Source: Thermococcus nautili (GTDB lineage: Archaea > Methanobacteriota_B > Thermococci > Thermococcales > Thermococcaceae). Taken from it: a DNA stretch of 64,000 bases. Location of the stretch: positions 992,001-1,056,000 of the forward strand of contig NZ_CP007264.1 in NCBI RefSeq assembly GCF_000585495.1, read 5' to 3'. Below the pieces are notes generated by a model. The model was not told the DNA's origin, ran no database searches, and worked only from the letters and a program-made list of their open reading frames with translations. This document shows positions 50,616-60,125 of this stretch, in pieces (within the stretch, counting starts at the first letter, position 1; each line of letters starts with the position of its first letter). A program made the position numbers and the translations under genes.

Positions 50616-51239
50616 ATGAAGGCAAAGCGGGAAGCGCTGGTCAGCCTCTTCACGGCGATGAGAGAGGGCAAGGTTGACGAGGACATAATAGACCTCCTCC
50701 TGCTCATCAACTCCATCAGGGGAATCTACACGACGAGCTCGTGCTCGGGCAGGATTGGAATCATCGAGGAGCCAGCTTTGGGCGCCAAACCCCTGAGCAG
50801 GTGGCTGATTAAGGTTCACCGCGAGATGACGTTCCCCGAGGCAAAGAAGGCCCTTGAAAAGGCCAGGGAGGGCTTGATATTCCTCAAGAGCCAGCCCCCG
50901 ATTTTCCACGTCGTAGCCGAGGACCTTGAGAAAGCGAAGAGGCTCCACGAGCTCGGCCTCGCCAGCGGTTTCAAGTACACGACCTTCAAGGTAATCTCCA
51001 ACCGCTACCTCGTCGAGATAAACGCCACCGAGTATCTAACCGCTCCACTTGGCAGGGATGGAAAAATCCTCGTAAGCGACGACTACCTGCGCTTCGCCCT
51101 CGAAATCGGCAACTCGATGTTGAGACGCTCGAAGGGCAGGCTTCCGAGGCTGATGAAGAACTTTGAAAAACTCCGCGAGGAGCTCGGTGAGGACGAGCTG
51201 TTCTACGAGCTGGCGGGGGAGTTTGGTGTGAGGTTCTGA
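50616..51239 (+). CDS. tRNA wybutosine-synthesis methyltransferase TYW3-type
   Basis: A 207-residue protein of the TYW3 family. It shows the signature YTTSSCSGRIGIIE, LSRWLIKVH and GFKYTTFKVISNRYLVEINATE. TYW3 N-methylates the wyosine precursor at G37 of tRNA-Phe. It is host DNA right of the element; before integration the tRNA-His gene separated it from the Tfx-type regulator. ATG 50616 has GGGGGCTGAGG upstream. Confidence 0.92.
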   Translation: MKAKREALVSLFTAMREGKVDEDIIDLLLLINSIRGIYTTSSCSGRIGIIEEPALGAKPLSRWLIKVHREMTFPEAKKALEKAREGLIFLKSQPPIFHVVAEDLEKAKRLHELGLASGFKYTTFKVISNRYLVEINATEYLTAPLGRDGKILVSDDYLRFALEIGNSMLRRSKGRLPRLMKNFEKLREELGEDELFYELAGEFGVRF

Positions 51240-51279
51240 ACTGCGTAAACTTTATCCCTCCTTAATCAGACTCTCAACC

Positions 51280-51573
51280 ATGAGGACATTGAAGGAGATT
51301 GAGGAAATTCTGAGGGCCCACAAGCGGGAGCTTGAAGAGCGCTTCGGCGTCCGTGAAATCGGCATATTCGGGTCGTACGTACGGGGGGAGGCAACCGAGG
51401 CGAGCGACGTGGACATTCTCGTGGATTTCTACGAGGTGCCATCCCTTCTGAAGTTCATCGAGCTTGAGGAGTACCTTGAGAGCCTTCTCGGGATTAGGGT
51501 AGACCTCGTCCTGAAATCCGCCCTCAAACCAAAGATTGCCGAAGGTGTGGGCAGGGAGGTCGTTTACGTATGA
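51280..51573 (+). CDS. MntA-type nucleotidyltransferase antitoxin
   Basis: A 97-residue minimal nucleotidyltransferase. The core motif is GIFGSYVRGEATEASDVDILVDF (G-S-x7-9-D-x-D), followed by IRVDLVLKSALKP. In MntA/HepT modules this protein adenylylates and so silences the HepT toxin. It overlaps hepT by four bases (ATGA). Confidence 0.92.
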   Translation: MRTLKEIEEILRAHKRELEERFGVREIGIFGSYVRGEATEASDVDILVDFYEVPSLLKFIELEEYLESLLGIRVDLVLKSALKPKIAEGVGREVVYV

Positions 51574-51899
51574 AGAGGACCCACGAGGATTATCTCAACG
51601 ACATTGTAGAAGCGATAACCCTCATTGAAGAGTTTACTGAGGGAATGTCCTTTGAGGAGTTTCGGCTGGATAAAAAAACTCAGTTTGCCGTTATCCGTGC
51701 GTTGGAGGTTATTGGAGAGGCATCAAAAGCAATCCCGCCCGAATTTAAGGAACTGCACCCTGAAGTGCCCTGGAGGGAGATGGCACGAATGCGGGACAAG
51801 CTCATCCACGCGTATTTTGGCGTTGACCTTCGAGTTGTGTGGAGAACAATTAAAGAGGACATCCCTCGGTTGAGGGAGATTTTTAAGGGACTCCTTTAG
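51570..51899 (+). CDS. HepT-type (DUF86) toxin
   Basis: A 109-residue helical HEPN ribonuclease. The R-x4-H-x-Y active site is seen in RDKLIHAYFG, and the family block AVIRALEVIGEASKAIPPE is present. It pairs with the overlapping MntA-type gene as a toxin-antitoxin unit. This pair is in host DNA, 0.8 kb right of the element. Confidence 0.92.
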   Translation: MKRTHEDYLNDIVEAITLIEEFTEGMSFEEFRLDKKTQFAVIRALEVIGEASKAIPPEFKELHPEVPWREMARMRDKLIHAYFGVDLRVVWRTIKEDIPRLREIFKGLL

Positions 51900-51905
51900 C
51901 GTGTC

Positions 51906-52655
51906 TCACCTCATCTCGTTCCACTCTGGATTTCCGTAGCGCTTCTCGATGAGCTCCTCGGCAAGCTCAAGCTCGTAATCCGTCAGCTCGCCCTCCTCTA
52001 GCTCGAAAGCGCTGAAAAAGCTCTCCCTCAACAGCTCGTAGGCCTCCCAGCGGTTCAGCTTTATTCCCTCGCGCTCCAGGGTTGTAACGCGCTCCCAGAT
52101 GCTCGAAACGCCCTTGTCAGCGAGCTTCGCCTTGGAAGCCCTCAGGACTTTTCCGAGGATTTCAACGCGCGTCGCGTACATGAACGTCCCGTGCTGAAGG
52201 ATTACCCCCTTCCTCCTCGTCTGTGCCGAACCGCTTATCTTCTTCCCGTTGGCAACGATGTCGTTTAGGCCAGAGAAGCCAGCCTTAAGCCCGAGGTCGT
52301 TGAGGGCATCTACAAGCGGGCCCGCCAGATAGCGGTAGCTCGTCTCGACGTTCCTCAACGCTGGATGAAGGTCTTCACCAACGACGACTGAATAGGTTAT
52401 CTCGCCGAACTCGTCGTGGAAAACGCTTCCTCCGCCGGTTATCCTGCGCACGACGGGAATGCCGAGCCTCCTGGCCTCTTCAAGGTTGACGTCGTGGACG
52501 ACGCTCTGGAAGCGGCCTATCGTCACCGAACTCGGTGAGAAGGCGTACAGCCTCACCGTGTCGGGAACCTTCCCCTCGATTCTGGCAATCATTATCGCCT
52601 CATCTATTGCCATCTGAACCTCCGGTTTGGCAACGATGAGCGGGATGAAGCGCAT
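51906..52655 (-). CDS. Lipoate-protein ligase A
   Basis: A 249-residue ligase that attaches lipoate to carrier proteins such as GcvH. Motifs are VTIGRFQSVVHDVNLEEA, VVRRITGGGSVFHDEFGEITYS and NDIVANGKKISGSAQTRR. The C-terminus is short, so an accessory domain may be encoded elsewhere, as in other archaea. ATG 52655 with GGTGGTCGCT upstream is chosen over a longer frame. Confidence 0.9.
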   Translation of the reverse strand: MRFIPLIVAKPEVQMAIDEAIMIARIEGKVPDTVRLYAFSPSSVTIGRFQSVVHDVNLEEARRLGIPVVRRITGGGSVFHDEFGEITYSVVVGEDLHPALRNVETSYRYLAGPLVDALNDLGLKAGFSGLNDIVANGKKISGSAQTRRKGVILQHGTFMYATRVEILGKVLRASKAKLADKGVSSIWERVTTLEREGIKLNRWEAYELLRESFFSAFELEEGELTDYELELAEELIEKRYGNPEWNEMR

Positions 52656-52810
52656 AGCGACCACCAGGGTTAAAAGGTTCCATGAGCTTTTAAGCCCAGC
52701 GATGATGACGCCCAAGCCCTCCTGAGGGAGTGATGAGAGCGGTCACCACTGAGCACATGGCATATACCAAAACTTTTTAAAACCCCGGGCACTCCACTAT
52801 AACCGGGAGT

Positions 52811-52888
52811 GGGCCGGTAGCTCAGCCTGGTACGAGCGCCGCCCTCGCAAGGCGGAGGCCGCGGGTTCAAATCCCGCCCGGTCCACCA
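52811..52888 (+). tRNA. tRNA-Ala (CGC)
   Basis: The acceptor GGGCCGG pairs with CCGGTCC and includes the G3-U70 pair that marks tRNA-Ala. The anticodon loop CTCGCAA gives anticodon CGC, reading GCG. CCA is encoded. A TATA-like CTTTTTAAAA lies about 40 bases upstream. Confidence 0.95.
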
Positions 52889-52934
52889 ACAAAACGTTTT
52901 TACGCACCTTTTCCAACTCCATTAAGGTGGTGCC

Positions 52935-53486
52935 ATGGGCTCCCTTGAGGGGTTCTTTGAGTCCAGAGACACAACAGAGTTGCTCGAGCTCGTGTCCAAA
53001 CTTCCCCCAGAGGACGTTTTAGGGTACCTTCTTTCGACGTCCAAACGTGTTCTCGCAGTTTATGCCACGATGAGGGATTCACTTCCCCGGGGTTACGGTA
53101 GAGTGAAGTTCTCACGCTTCGTTGAGGCAAAGGGGCGGCAGGTGGAGGAGCTCTGCAGAATCGCACTCAAGCTGTATCCTCAGGCGCTTTCTTCCGAGAC
53201 CTCCGGTGAGGATGTTAAGGTCTCCCTCTCCACGGTCGGAGATTACCTCGACGTCCTCAGGGAGGCGGTAAAGCTTGAGGAGCTCCAGCTTCGAGCCGCC
53301 AGGTATCTGGCCGGAAAGGTCGGGGACTCTGATATGAGGGCAATACTTGAGGACCTTTCAGCCGAAATCGAAGAGAACATATCGCTTCTCAAGAAAGAGC
53401 TGGAGAGGGCAGAAAACTTTGATAGAAAGGCCAAGTTCTCCGATTTCGTTAAGGAGCTGGTTGGTGATAGGGATGGACGAGTTTGA
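52935..53486 (+). CDS. Helical protein of unknown function
   Basis: A 183-residue, all-helical soluble protein (MGSLEGFFESRDTTELLELV at the start) with amphipathic segments in the second half (LDVLREAVKLEELQLRAARYL, SAEIEENISLLKKELERAEN). This resembles a ferritin-like four-helix layout, but I see no clear metal-binding pairs, so I assign no function. GGTGG precedes ATG 52935. It overlaps the M20 peptidase gene by 13 bases and is probably co-transcribed. Confidence 0.7.
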   Translation: MGSLEGFFESRDTTELLELVSKLPPEDVLGYLLSTSKRVLAVYATMRDSLPRGYGRVKFSRFVEAKGRQVEELCRIALKLYPQALSSETSGEDVKVSLSTVGDYLDVLREAVKLEELQLRAARYLAGKVGDSDMRAILEDLSAEIEENISLLKKELERAENFDRKAKFSDFVKELVGDRDGRV

Positions 53487-54582
53487 ACTCCTTAAAAAGC
53501 TCGTTGCCATTGAGTCTCCCTTCGGCAGGGAAGGGGAAATTTCACGCTTCATAGCGTCCCTGCTGGAAGAACACGGTTTTGAGGTCGAAACACTTCCCGT
53601 TGAGGGCTTTGGCGACGACGTGCTGGCATATCTCCCCGGCAGGGGCCTAACGGTCGTGCTCAACGGCCACATGGATACGGTAAACCTCTCGCCGGGCTGG
53701 ACGAGGAATCCGAAGGGAGAGCTCGACGGCGACCGCTTCTACGGCCTTGGAAGCGCGGACATGAAAGCCGGATTGGCCGTTCTGCTGAGCCTCTTCGTAG
53801 AGATGGGTGAGCTTTCAAAGCGGGAGAGGCCGAACCTAATCTTTACAGCGGTGAGCGACGAGGAAGGTTACTCGCGCGGAACCTGGGAGCTGATAAAGAG
53901 CGGAAAGCTCGAGAATGCAGATTTGGTTCTCGTGGCGGAGCCGACGCGTGAGAGGCTGATGCTCGGCGCGAGGGGTCGCTTCGTAATCACCGTTAGGGCC
54001 AAAGGAAAGAAGGCCCACGCCGCAAGGCCGGGGCTGGGAATAAACGCCATCGAGGAGCTGGCAAAGTTAGTTTCGAACCTTGGGCGGATAAAGACGAAGA
54101 GCCACATAAAGCTCGGCAGGGGCTCGTACTGCACGCTCTATATGAAGGGCGAAGCCGACGGCCTGAGCGTCCCGGACTACGCGGAGGCGATAATTGACAG
54201 GCACACCGTCATAGGGGAGGACTGGGAGCGCGTTGAGGCCGAGCTGAGGAAGCTCGCGGACCGGGTTGGCGTTAAAGCTGAGCTCGAAATTGAGAAGTTC
54301 CCGAGGCCAACGCCGGACATGCTCCCCTACGTTGTGAGGGAGAACCTCCACGAGGTCCGGCTGTTTAAGAGGGCGTATTTCTCTGTAACGGGCCTCGACC
54401 CGGAGGTGACCTACGGCAGGAGCGTCGGCGACTTCAACTACTTCGCGACCTACCTCGGCAAGCCAACCTTCGTCTTCGGGCCGGAGGGAGGCAACTGGCA
54501 CGCAAGCGACGAGTGGGTGAGCGTTTCGTCGATGAGAAGGGTGAAGGAAGTTTACAGGGCCTTCCTTGCGTCGCTGGTGTAG
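53474..54582 (+). CDS. M20-family zinc peptidase/deacylase
   Basis: A 369-residue metallohydrolase of the ArgE/DapE/CPG2 family. Metal ligands lie in VVLNGHMDTVN, GLGSADMKAGLAV, VSDEEGYSRGTWE (catalytic Glu), LVAEPTRE, and the C-terminal FGPEGGNWHASDEWV. A dimerisation domain (residues 165-275) interrupts the catalytic one. ArgE/DapE- or LysK-like activity is possible; the substrate is not clear. ATG 53474 lies inside the end of the previous gene. Confidence 0.9.
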
Positions 54583-54672
54583 CCTCGGAAAAGCCGGTCT
54601 CATCACCGCTCAGGGCAGGGAGTTTTCCTCATCGGCGCGAAGACTTTTAAGCTTCCCCTTTTAACCCCTTCC

Positions 54673-55938
54673 ATGTTCGCGCTCATAGCGAGGGCAAGGA
54701 AGGACGCGAAGGCCCTAAGCTACATAAACGAGAGAAACTACGGGGGCTTCCTGAGGGTTGAGAGCCTCGGCGGGGGCAGAACCAAGGAGGAAGTCCTTGA
54801 GAACCTTGAGAGAATTCTTGAGGGGCCATACATTCCGGTTCTCCTCCTCGGCGAGAAAGAGAAAGACCTCATGGAGGAGCTTTTGCCGGTTCTGAGGGAT
54901 TCAGGAAAGCCCTTCTACGCGAGGGTTCTGAGGACGAAGCGCGTTAGAAACATGCGCGTTGACGAGCTCTACTCCCACATCGAGGAGATAAAGGCCCGCT
55001 TTCGCCTCGGCATCGAGTGGAAGGGAACCTACGCCCTCAACCCCGAGAATCCCTTCGGTCTCGAAATTAACCCTGACTACGACGTTTACCTCGCCCTTGG
55101 CGACGGCTTCAGAAAAGCTATGATTTCGCTCCTCGACGTCGAGCTCGGCGAGAACTCGCTCGTCCTGAGGAAGACTATGAACCAGGAAATTTACTTCTCC
55201 GGCCCGAACAAGGTGGCAGAGATTAGCAAGAAGCTCGGCTTTCCGACTGAAGTCCTCTGGAAGTGCCCCTGCACCGAGGACGTCTCGCTCGACTCGCTCA
55301 TTTCCGCCAACAGGGAATACATAGAGGCCTTTGCCAGCGCATCGAAGGCTTTTCTCAGGGCCTTTGAAGACTACGACATCGTCGTTCCCTGGAGCGGGGG
55401 AAAGGACTCGACGGCCACACTTATTTTAGCGAAAGAGGTCTTCGACGAGGTTACCGCTGTCTACGTCAGGATGGAGTACGAGATGCCCGGAACGGACGAA
55501 TACGTTGAAGAACTCGCGAAAAGGCTCGGCGTTAAGCTCGTCCGCGTCGACGTCCCGATGCCCATCGAGGAGTACGGCATGCCGACCCATCGGAACCGCT
55601 GGTGCACGAGAAAGAAGGTTGAGGCCCTCTATTCGGTCGTTTCGGAGTTTGAAAACCCGGTTCTCCTCGTCGGCGACAGAGATGGGGAGAGCGCGAGGAG
55701 AAGGCTCAAGCCACCGGTCGTTGAGAGAAAGACGGACTTCGGAAGAATCCTTGAGGTTATGCCGATAAAGTTCTGGAGCGGGTTCATGGTCCAGCTCTTC
55801 ATACTCATGAGGGGCTTTAATCTTCACCCGCTCTACTACGAGGGCTTCTACCGGCTCGGCTGTACAATCTGTCCGAGCCTTGCCGAGTGGGAGGTCGAGC
55901 TGTTAAAGAAGAGGGGAGTGAAGGCCCTTCCGGGCTAA
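54673..55938 (+). CDS. PP-loop (PAPS-reductase-like) ATPase protein
   Basis: A 421-residue protein. The C-terminal half has the PP-loop ATP-pyrophosphatase motif VPWSGGKDSTATL and the PAPS-reductase features RNRWCTRKKVEAL and GCTICPSLAEWE. The N-terminal half has a CPC motif (KCPCTED) that could bind a metal or cluster. Such fused archaeal proteins may act in sulfur transfer or RNA thiolation; the reaction is not established. Confidence 0.82.
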   Translation: MFALIARARKDAKALSYINERNYGGFLRVESLGGGRTKEEVLENLERILEGPYIPVLLLGEKEKDLMEELLPVLRDSGKPFYARVLRTKRVRNMRVDELYSHIEEIKARFRLGIEWKGTYALNPENPFGLEINPDYDVYLALGDGFRKAMISLLDVELGENSLVLRKTMNQEIYFSGPNKVAEISKKLGFPTEVLWKCPCTEDVSLDSLISANREYIEAFASASKAFLRAFEDYDIVVPWSGGKDSTATLILAKEVFDEVTAVYVRMEYEMPGTDEYVEELAKRLGVKLVRVDVPMPIEEYGMPTHRNRWCTRKKVEALYSVVSEFENPVLLVGDRDGESARRRLKPPVVERKTDFGRILEVMPIKFWSGFMVQLFILMRGFNLHPLYYEGFYRLGCTICPSLAEWEVELLKKRGVKALPG

Positions 55939-57863
55939 AGCTTCCTTCCAACCGCCAGACCGACGACGAAGGCAACTATCGCGAAGAGGCCGATGAGCCC
56001 GTAGTCTGCCTCGCCCGTTGCAGAGCCGGTGGAACTCTGGGCCGGGGAGCTGGTTGCAGTTGGGATGCTTACCTCGGGAACCGTTGAGTTTCCGGCTGGC
56101 ACTTTCGGAACCGGATTGAGGGGCGTTGAAAGGAACAGGTTCGCGGTTTCCTTGGCGTACATGTAGAAGGTCATCGCAGTCTGGAGGTCGTCCGTGCTCT
56201 GGTTCTTCTTCGCGAGCTCTTCAAAGCTCTGGGCGAACTCGTAGTAGGCTATGGCAAGTATGGGGGTTATTCCCTTCTCCTCGGCGATGCCTATCGCGGC
56301 CTTGGCGTCGCCCTTGACCATGTTGAGTTTGTCCATCAGAACGGTCCAGTTGGTTATCGCGAGGGTGTCGAGGAAGACCTCACCCTGAACGCGCGCCTGC
56401 ATGGCCGTGAACAGCGCCGCGGAGTACTTTCCGTCGTCATAGTACTGCTGGGCCTTCTCTATCGTGTCGGTGAGGCTGTTTCCGAGGACGTCGCCGTACA
56501 TGGACTCGATGTAGGCGACGATTAGGTCGGACTCGTCTATGTAGTCTCTCGCCGTGGCTTTGATTAGGTCTTTCTTGATGGGCTCGCCCTTGGCGAAGCG
56601 CTTTCCGAGGTCTGTCCACAGGATTGCGGTTTTTGCCCTTTCGTAGGCGTAGGCCGCCTTTCCTATTGCGTCCCAGTAGTCCCCCGAGTAGTAGGACTTC
56701 CACGCCTGGTCAAGGTTGCTCTTTGCGTCCTCTATCCTCTGTTCGGCCGCGGCAACTGCCTGGAGCATCGTGATTCCTCTAATGCTCTGGTTCTCGACGT
56801 AGGCTTCGGCGCTCTTGATTGTCTCGCTGGTGTTCTTCAGGAGCTCCTCAACGTCCTTTGGGGTGTTGGTCTGGAGGTACCAGTCAACGTGCCTTATCAC
56901 TATCCTCGCCTGGAAGTCCTTGCTAAGGGCGGTGTAGTAGAGACCTTCGTCTATGTACCCCTTCGACTGGTTGAGCAATTGCCCAGCGTTGTTCAAAGCC
57001 GCGAGGAGCGTCATGTAGGTGTCGTAGCCGACGTTGCTTTCCTTCAGTTCCTTCATGACCCTCTGGTAGTAATCGGTTGTGTTCTTGTAGTCGCTCAGGG
57101 CGTCGTTTCTGAGGAAGGAGGTGTCAATCTGGACGTTCTGGGGGGCCTTCGGTTTCGGGAGCCTGTGTCCCGTGAAGTAGTATACCGCCTCGTAGATGTC
57201 CTTAACTTCCACCACTTTGAGCCCCCAGCGCTCCTCCGCGTACTTGACGACGTCAACTGGCTTGGTCTCGGTGTTTATCTCGATAACGCCGCCGATTTCC
57301 TTCTTCTGGGTTTCCTGGACGTACTGAATCCTCTGGCCTTCGGGAATCAGGAAGAGCTTTACCCCTGCCTGGTGAGCGGCGGCCGCCTTCTCAAGGATTC
57401 CGCCGACTGGACCGATACTGCCGTCCGGGTTAATCATTCCAGTCATCATGACGTTTGGGTTTACCTTCCAGCCCATCAGTGCCGCGATTATTCCGACGGT
57501 CATTGTTCCTCCAGCCGAAGGGCCGCCGATGATTGAGGTGTTCGCGCGAACCTGGATAAAAACGTCGTAGTGACTCATGTTGACTCCGAGAACCCTTCCT
57601 GCCACTTGAGTGGCCAATCTGGCGCTGGCCTGCATGTCGACCTGGGCCAATGGCCAGGTCTCTATGTAGACGTGTCCGCTTCCTGGAGTTACCGTAATCA
57701 CGAACTCCGTGACGACACCGGTCAGCTCGCCGGTTGAGGTCTTGGCGACGGCTGGAGCGTGCATTATCACAGTGTGTCCCTCGCTTGGACACTGGGCCAT
57801 CACTGGCGTCGCTAACGGAAGCAGAAGGAGTACTGCCAGAACTAAAACGACCGCTCTCTTCAT
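55935..57863 (-). CDS. Secreted S16 (Lon-type) serine protease
   Basis: A 642-residue protein. Residues 1-24 form a signal peptide (VVLVLAVLLLLPLATPVMA). The Lon-type proteolytic domain follows, with catalytic Ser in GGPSAGGTMTVGI and Lys in GGILEKAAAAHQAGVK. A long helical region (about residues 240-580) leads to a Thr/Ser/Pro-rich linker and a C-terminal membrane helix (GLIGLFAIVAFVVGLAVG) ending RKL. There is no ATPase domain, so it should act outside the cell membrane without ATP. ATG 57863 follows GGTGAAAGG. Confidence 0.88.
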   Translation of the reverse strand: MKRAVVLVLAVLLLLPLATPVMAQCPSEGHTVIMHAPAVAKTSTGELTGVVTEFVITVTPGSGHVYIETWPLAQVDMQASARLATQVAGRVLGVNMSHYDVFIQVRANTSIIGGPSAGGTMTVGIIAALMGWKVNPNVMMTGMINPDGSIGPVGGILEKAAAAHQAGVKLFLIPEGQRIQYVQETQKKEIGGVIEINTETKPVDVVKYAEERWGLKVVEVKDIYEAVYYFTGHRLPKPKAPQNVQIDTSFLRNDALSDYKNTTDYYQRVMKELKESNVGYDTYMTLLAALNNAGQLLNQSKGYIDEGLYYTALSKDFQARIVIRHVDWYLQTNTPKDVEELLKNTSETIKSAEAYVENQSIRGITMLQAVAAAEQRIEDAKSNLDQAWKSYYSGDYWDAIGKAAYAYERAKTAILWTDLGKRFAKGEPIKKDLIKATARDYIDESDLIVAYIESMYGDVLGNSLTDTIEKAQQYYDDGKYSAALFTAMQARVQGEVFLDTLAITNWTVLMDKLNMVKGDAKAAIGIAEEKGITPILAIAYYEFAQSFEELAKKNQSTDDLQTAMTFYMYAKETANLFLSTPLNPVPKVPAGNSTVPEVSIPTATSSPAQSSTGSATGEADYGLIGLFAIVAFVVGLAVGRKL

Positions 57864-57920
57864 CCTTTCACCCGTTTGGAGAATTAGAAAGGCCAAATAA
57901 AGCGTTTGTGGTTCAACAGT

Positions 57921-58175
57921 TTAACGCCTCCAGAGGGCCAGGAAGAACAGCAGGAGGACGAGCACCTCAAGGAAGTCAACGATTAATCCGATGTCCCTTC
58001 CCAGCGCCCTGCTCTCCGCTGAAATCTCGACGACCTTCTTAAAGGCGAAGAGCAGGAACGCCAGCGCCAGGTAGAGCGTTGCCCTGAGGTGGCTCTTGCG
58101 GTAGGCCAGGTAGCTGACCCCAACCAGCGCCATTGCAAGCAGGATTATCGCAACGTCGAGGAGCATCTCCATCAT
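57921..58175 (-). CDS. Small membrane protein
   Basis: An 84-residue protein with three hydrophobic helices (LLDVAIILLAMALVGVSYLAY, ATLYLALAFLLFAFKKVV, LIVDFLEVLVLLLFFLALW). It overlaps the regulator gene upstream by four bases, so the two are translated together. A membrane partner of an HTH regulator is a common archaeal pairing; the function is unknown. Confidence 0.8.
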   Translation of the reverse strand: MMEMLLDVAIILLAMALVGVSYLAYRKSHLRATLYLALAFLLFAFKKVVEISAESRALGRDIGLIVDFLEVLVLLLFFLALWRR

Positions 58176-58681
58176 TCACCCTCACCCATTCCAGCGAGGA
58201 GGTCTATAAGGCTATCTGCCAGCCTCTCCCACAGTCCCGGCCTGTAGTCCCTAATCAGTCTCACCAGGGTTTCCGGGTCGTAGTTAATCGTGTATATCAC
58301 GCTCTTTCCGGTCCTTTCGGCCTTCACGACGCCGAGCTTCTCGAGTTCACGCATATGGTAGCTCACCGTCGGCTGGCTGACCTTCAGCCTTTCCGCTATT
58401 TCGCCCTGACTCATAGGGCCTTCCATGAGCAGGAGCAGTATCTTCCTCCTTGTCTCCGTTGATATCGCCATCAGCAGTCTCTGGGCCTCTTCCTCGAAGC
58501 CGGCCGGAAAGATGTAGCGCCTCCTGCCAACCTTCCGTGAAAACACCTTGCCCTCCTTTTCGAGCTTTCCGAGGTGGTACTGAAGGTCGCCGATGCCCAG
58601 TCCCAGCTCCCTTGCTAGCTCTCTGAACGTCACGCCGGGCCTGTTTCGGATGTAGTTCAGTATCTCGTTCCTCCGCTCCAT
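58172..58681 (-). CDS. ArsR-like regulator with two winged helices
   Basis: A 169-residue protein with two HTH units: VTFRELARELGLGIGDLQYH at about residues 19-38 and MSQGEIAERLKVSQPTVSYH at about residues 93-112, each with a following wing. Tandem winged helices of this sort are typical of Thermococcales regulators. It may control its own operon with the small membrane protein, or the divergent tldD. Confidence 0.85.
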   Translation of the reverse strand: MERRNEILNYIRNRPGVTFRELARELGLGIGDLQYHLGKLEKEGKVFSRKVGRRRYIFPAGFEEEAQRLLMAISTETRRKILLLLMEGPMSQGEIAERLKVSQPTVSYHMRELEKLGVVKAERTGKSVIYTINYDPETLVRLIRDYRPGLWERLADSLIDLLAGMGEGE

Positions 58682-58763
58682 CTTTCAACCCTTAAACCCT
58701 GTGGTTCATCCCTCTATGGCAAGTGATATAAGGCCTTCCCCTTTTATGCCCTGCGGTGAGAGT

Positions 58764-60125
58764 ATGGAGTGGCTGATTAAAAAGGCTGAGGAGCTTGCGA
58801 GAAAACACGGTCTCGATTACTATGAAATCAGGCTCGTTAAGGTCACCTCAAGGAGGCTCGTCATGAGCAACGGCCAGCTGAGAGAGCTCTCAAGCAACTC
58901 CGAGCTCGGCATCGGCGCGAGGGCCTTCAACGGAACGTGGGGCTTTTCGAGCGCCAACGACCGCGAGAGGTTTGAGAAGGCAATAGAAACGGCGATGAAG
59001 ATAGCGAAGCTCTCTCGCGGGAACGCGAGGATTTACCTCGGCGAGCCCGTGAGAGACGAGGTCGAACTTAAGGTCAAGAAGCCCTTCACTGAAGTTGACA
59101 TCGAGGAGAAGCTCTCGCTCGTCAAGGAAATCGACGGTCTTCTTAGGGGCGAGAAAATCGTCAGCAGGACCGTCAACTACGGCGACTCAATCGTCGAGAC
59201 CTTCTACTTCAACTCCCTCGGGAGCGAGATAAGAACCGTCGTCCCGAGGATACGGCTCGGCTTCTCGGTAACGGCCAAGGAAAACGGCGAGATGCAGGAC
59301 TTCTGGAAGAGCTTCGGCGGAACCCTCGGCTGGGAGCTGGTTGAGGGTATTGACCTCCACTACTGGACGGCCCACGTAAAGGAGAAGGCCCTTGAGCTTC
59401 TGAGGGCATCTTCGCCGCCCTCCGGAGAGATGGACGTCATAGCCGACCCAGAGCTGACTGGGGTTTTCATCCACGAAGCCCTCGGCCACGCCGTCGAGGC
59501 AGACTCCGTCAAGAACGGCGACAGCATCTTAGCTGGAAGGCTCGGGGAGAAGATAGCGGTCGATGGTCTGAACGTCGTTGACGACCCCACTCTGCCGGGC
59601 AAGTTCGGGAGCTATCCGTACGACGACGAGGGGATTAAAGCGAGGCGCGTTGAGATTATCAAGGACGGCGTTCTCGTCAGCTACCTCAACGACAGGGAAA
59701 CTGCCGAGTATTTCGGCCTTGAGCCCAACGGCCACGCGAGGGCTGAAAGCTACTCCCATCAGCCCCTCGTGAGGATGGGCAACACCTACGTCGAGCCCGG
59801 CGACTGGTCCTTCGAGGAAATCCTTGAGGCGGTTAAGAACGGCCTCTACATGCTCGGCGACAAGGGTGGCGAAGTTGACACCGCCAACGGGACGTTCACC
59901 TTCGGGGCGAAGCTCGGCTACATCGTGGAGAACGGCGAGATTAAGGAACCGGTCCGCGACGTCGCGCTCTCGGGCAAAATCCTCGACGTTTTGAAGAACA
60001 TAATGGCCATCGGAAACGACACGCGCGTTGAGTTTCCGGGCTACTGCGGAAAGGGCCAGTGGGTCCCGGTTGACGACGGCGGGCCACATATACTCACGAG
60101 GGCCCTCGTGGGGGGATTGAGATGA
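58764..60125 (+). CDS. tldD: Metalloprotease TldD
   Basis: A 453-residue protein of the TldD/PmbA family. The zinc site HEALGHAVEAD (HExxxH) is present, along with SNSELGIGARAFNG near the start and DDEGIKARRVEIIKDG. With TldE it forms a heterodimeric protease that cleaves unfolded or modified peptides. ATG 58764 has GGTGAG upstream; the frame from 58701 is too long. It overlaps tldE by four bases. Confidence 0.93.
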   Translation: MEWLIKKAEELARKHGLDYYEIRLVKVTSRRLVMSNGQLRELSSNSELGIGARAFNGTWGFSSANDRERFEKAIETAMKIAKLSRGNARIYLGEPVRDEVELKVKKPFTEVDIEEKLSLVKEIDGLLRGEKIVSRTVNYGDSIVETFYFNSLGSEIRTVVPRIRLGFSVTAKENGEMQDFWKSFGGTLGWELVEGIDLHYWTAHVKEKALELLRASSPPSGEMDVIADPELTGVFIHEALGHAVEADSVKNGDSILAGRLGEKIAVDGLNVVDDPTLPGKFGSYPYDDEGIKARRVEIIKDGVLVSYLNDRETAEYFGLEPNGHARAESYSHQPLVRMGNTYVEPGDWSFEEILEAVKNGLYMLGDKGGEVDTANGTFTFGAKLGYIVENGEIKEPVRDVALSGKILDVLKNIMAIGNDTRVEFPGYCGKGQWVPVDDGGPHILTRALVGGLR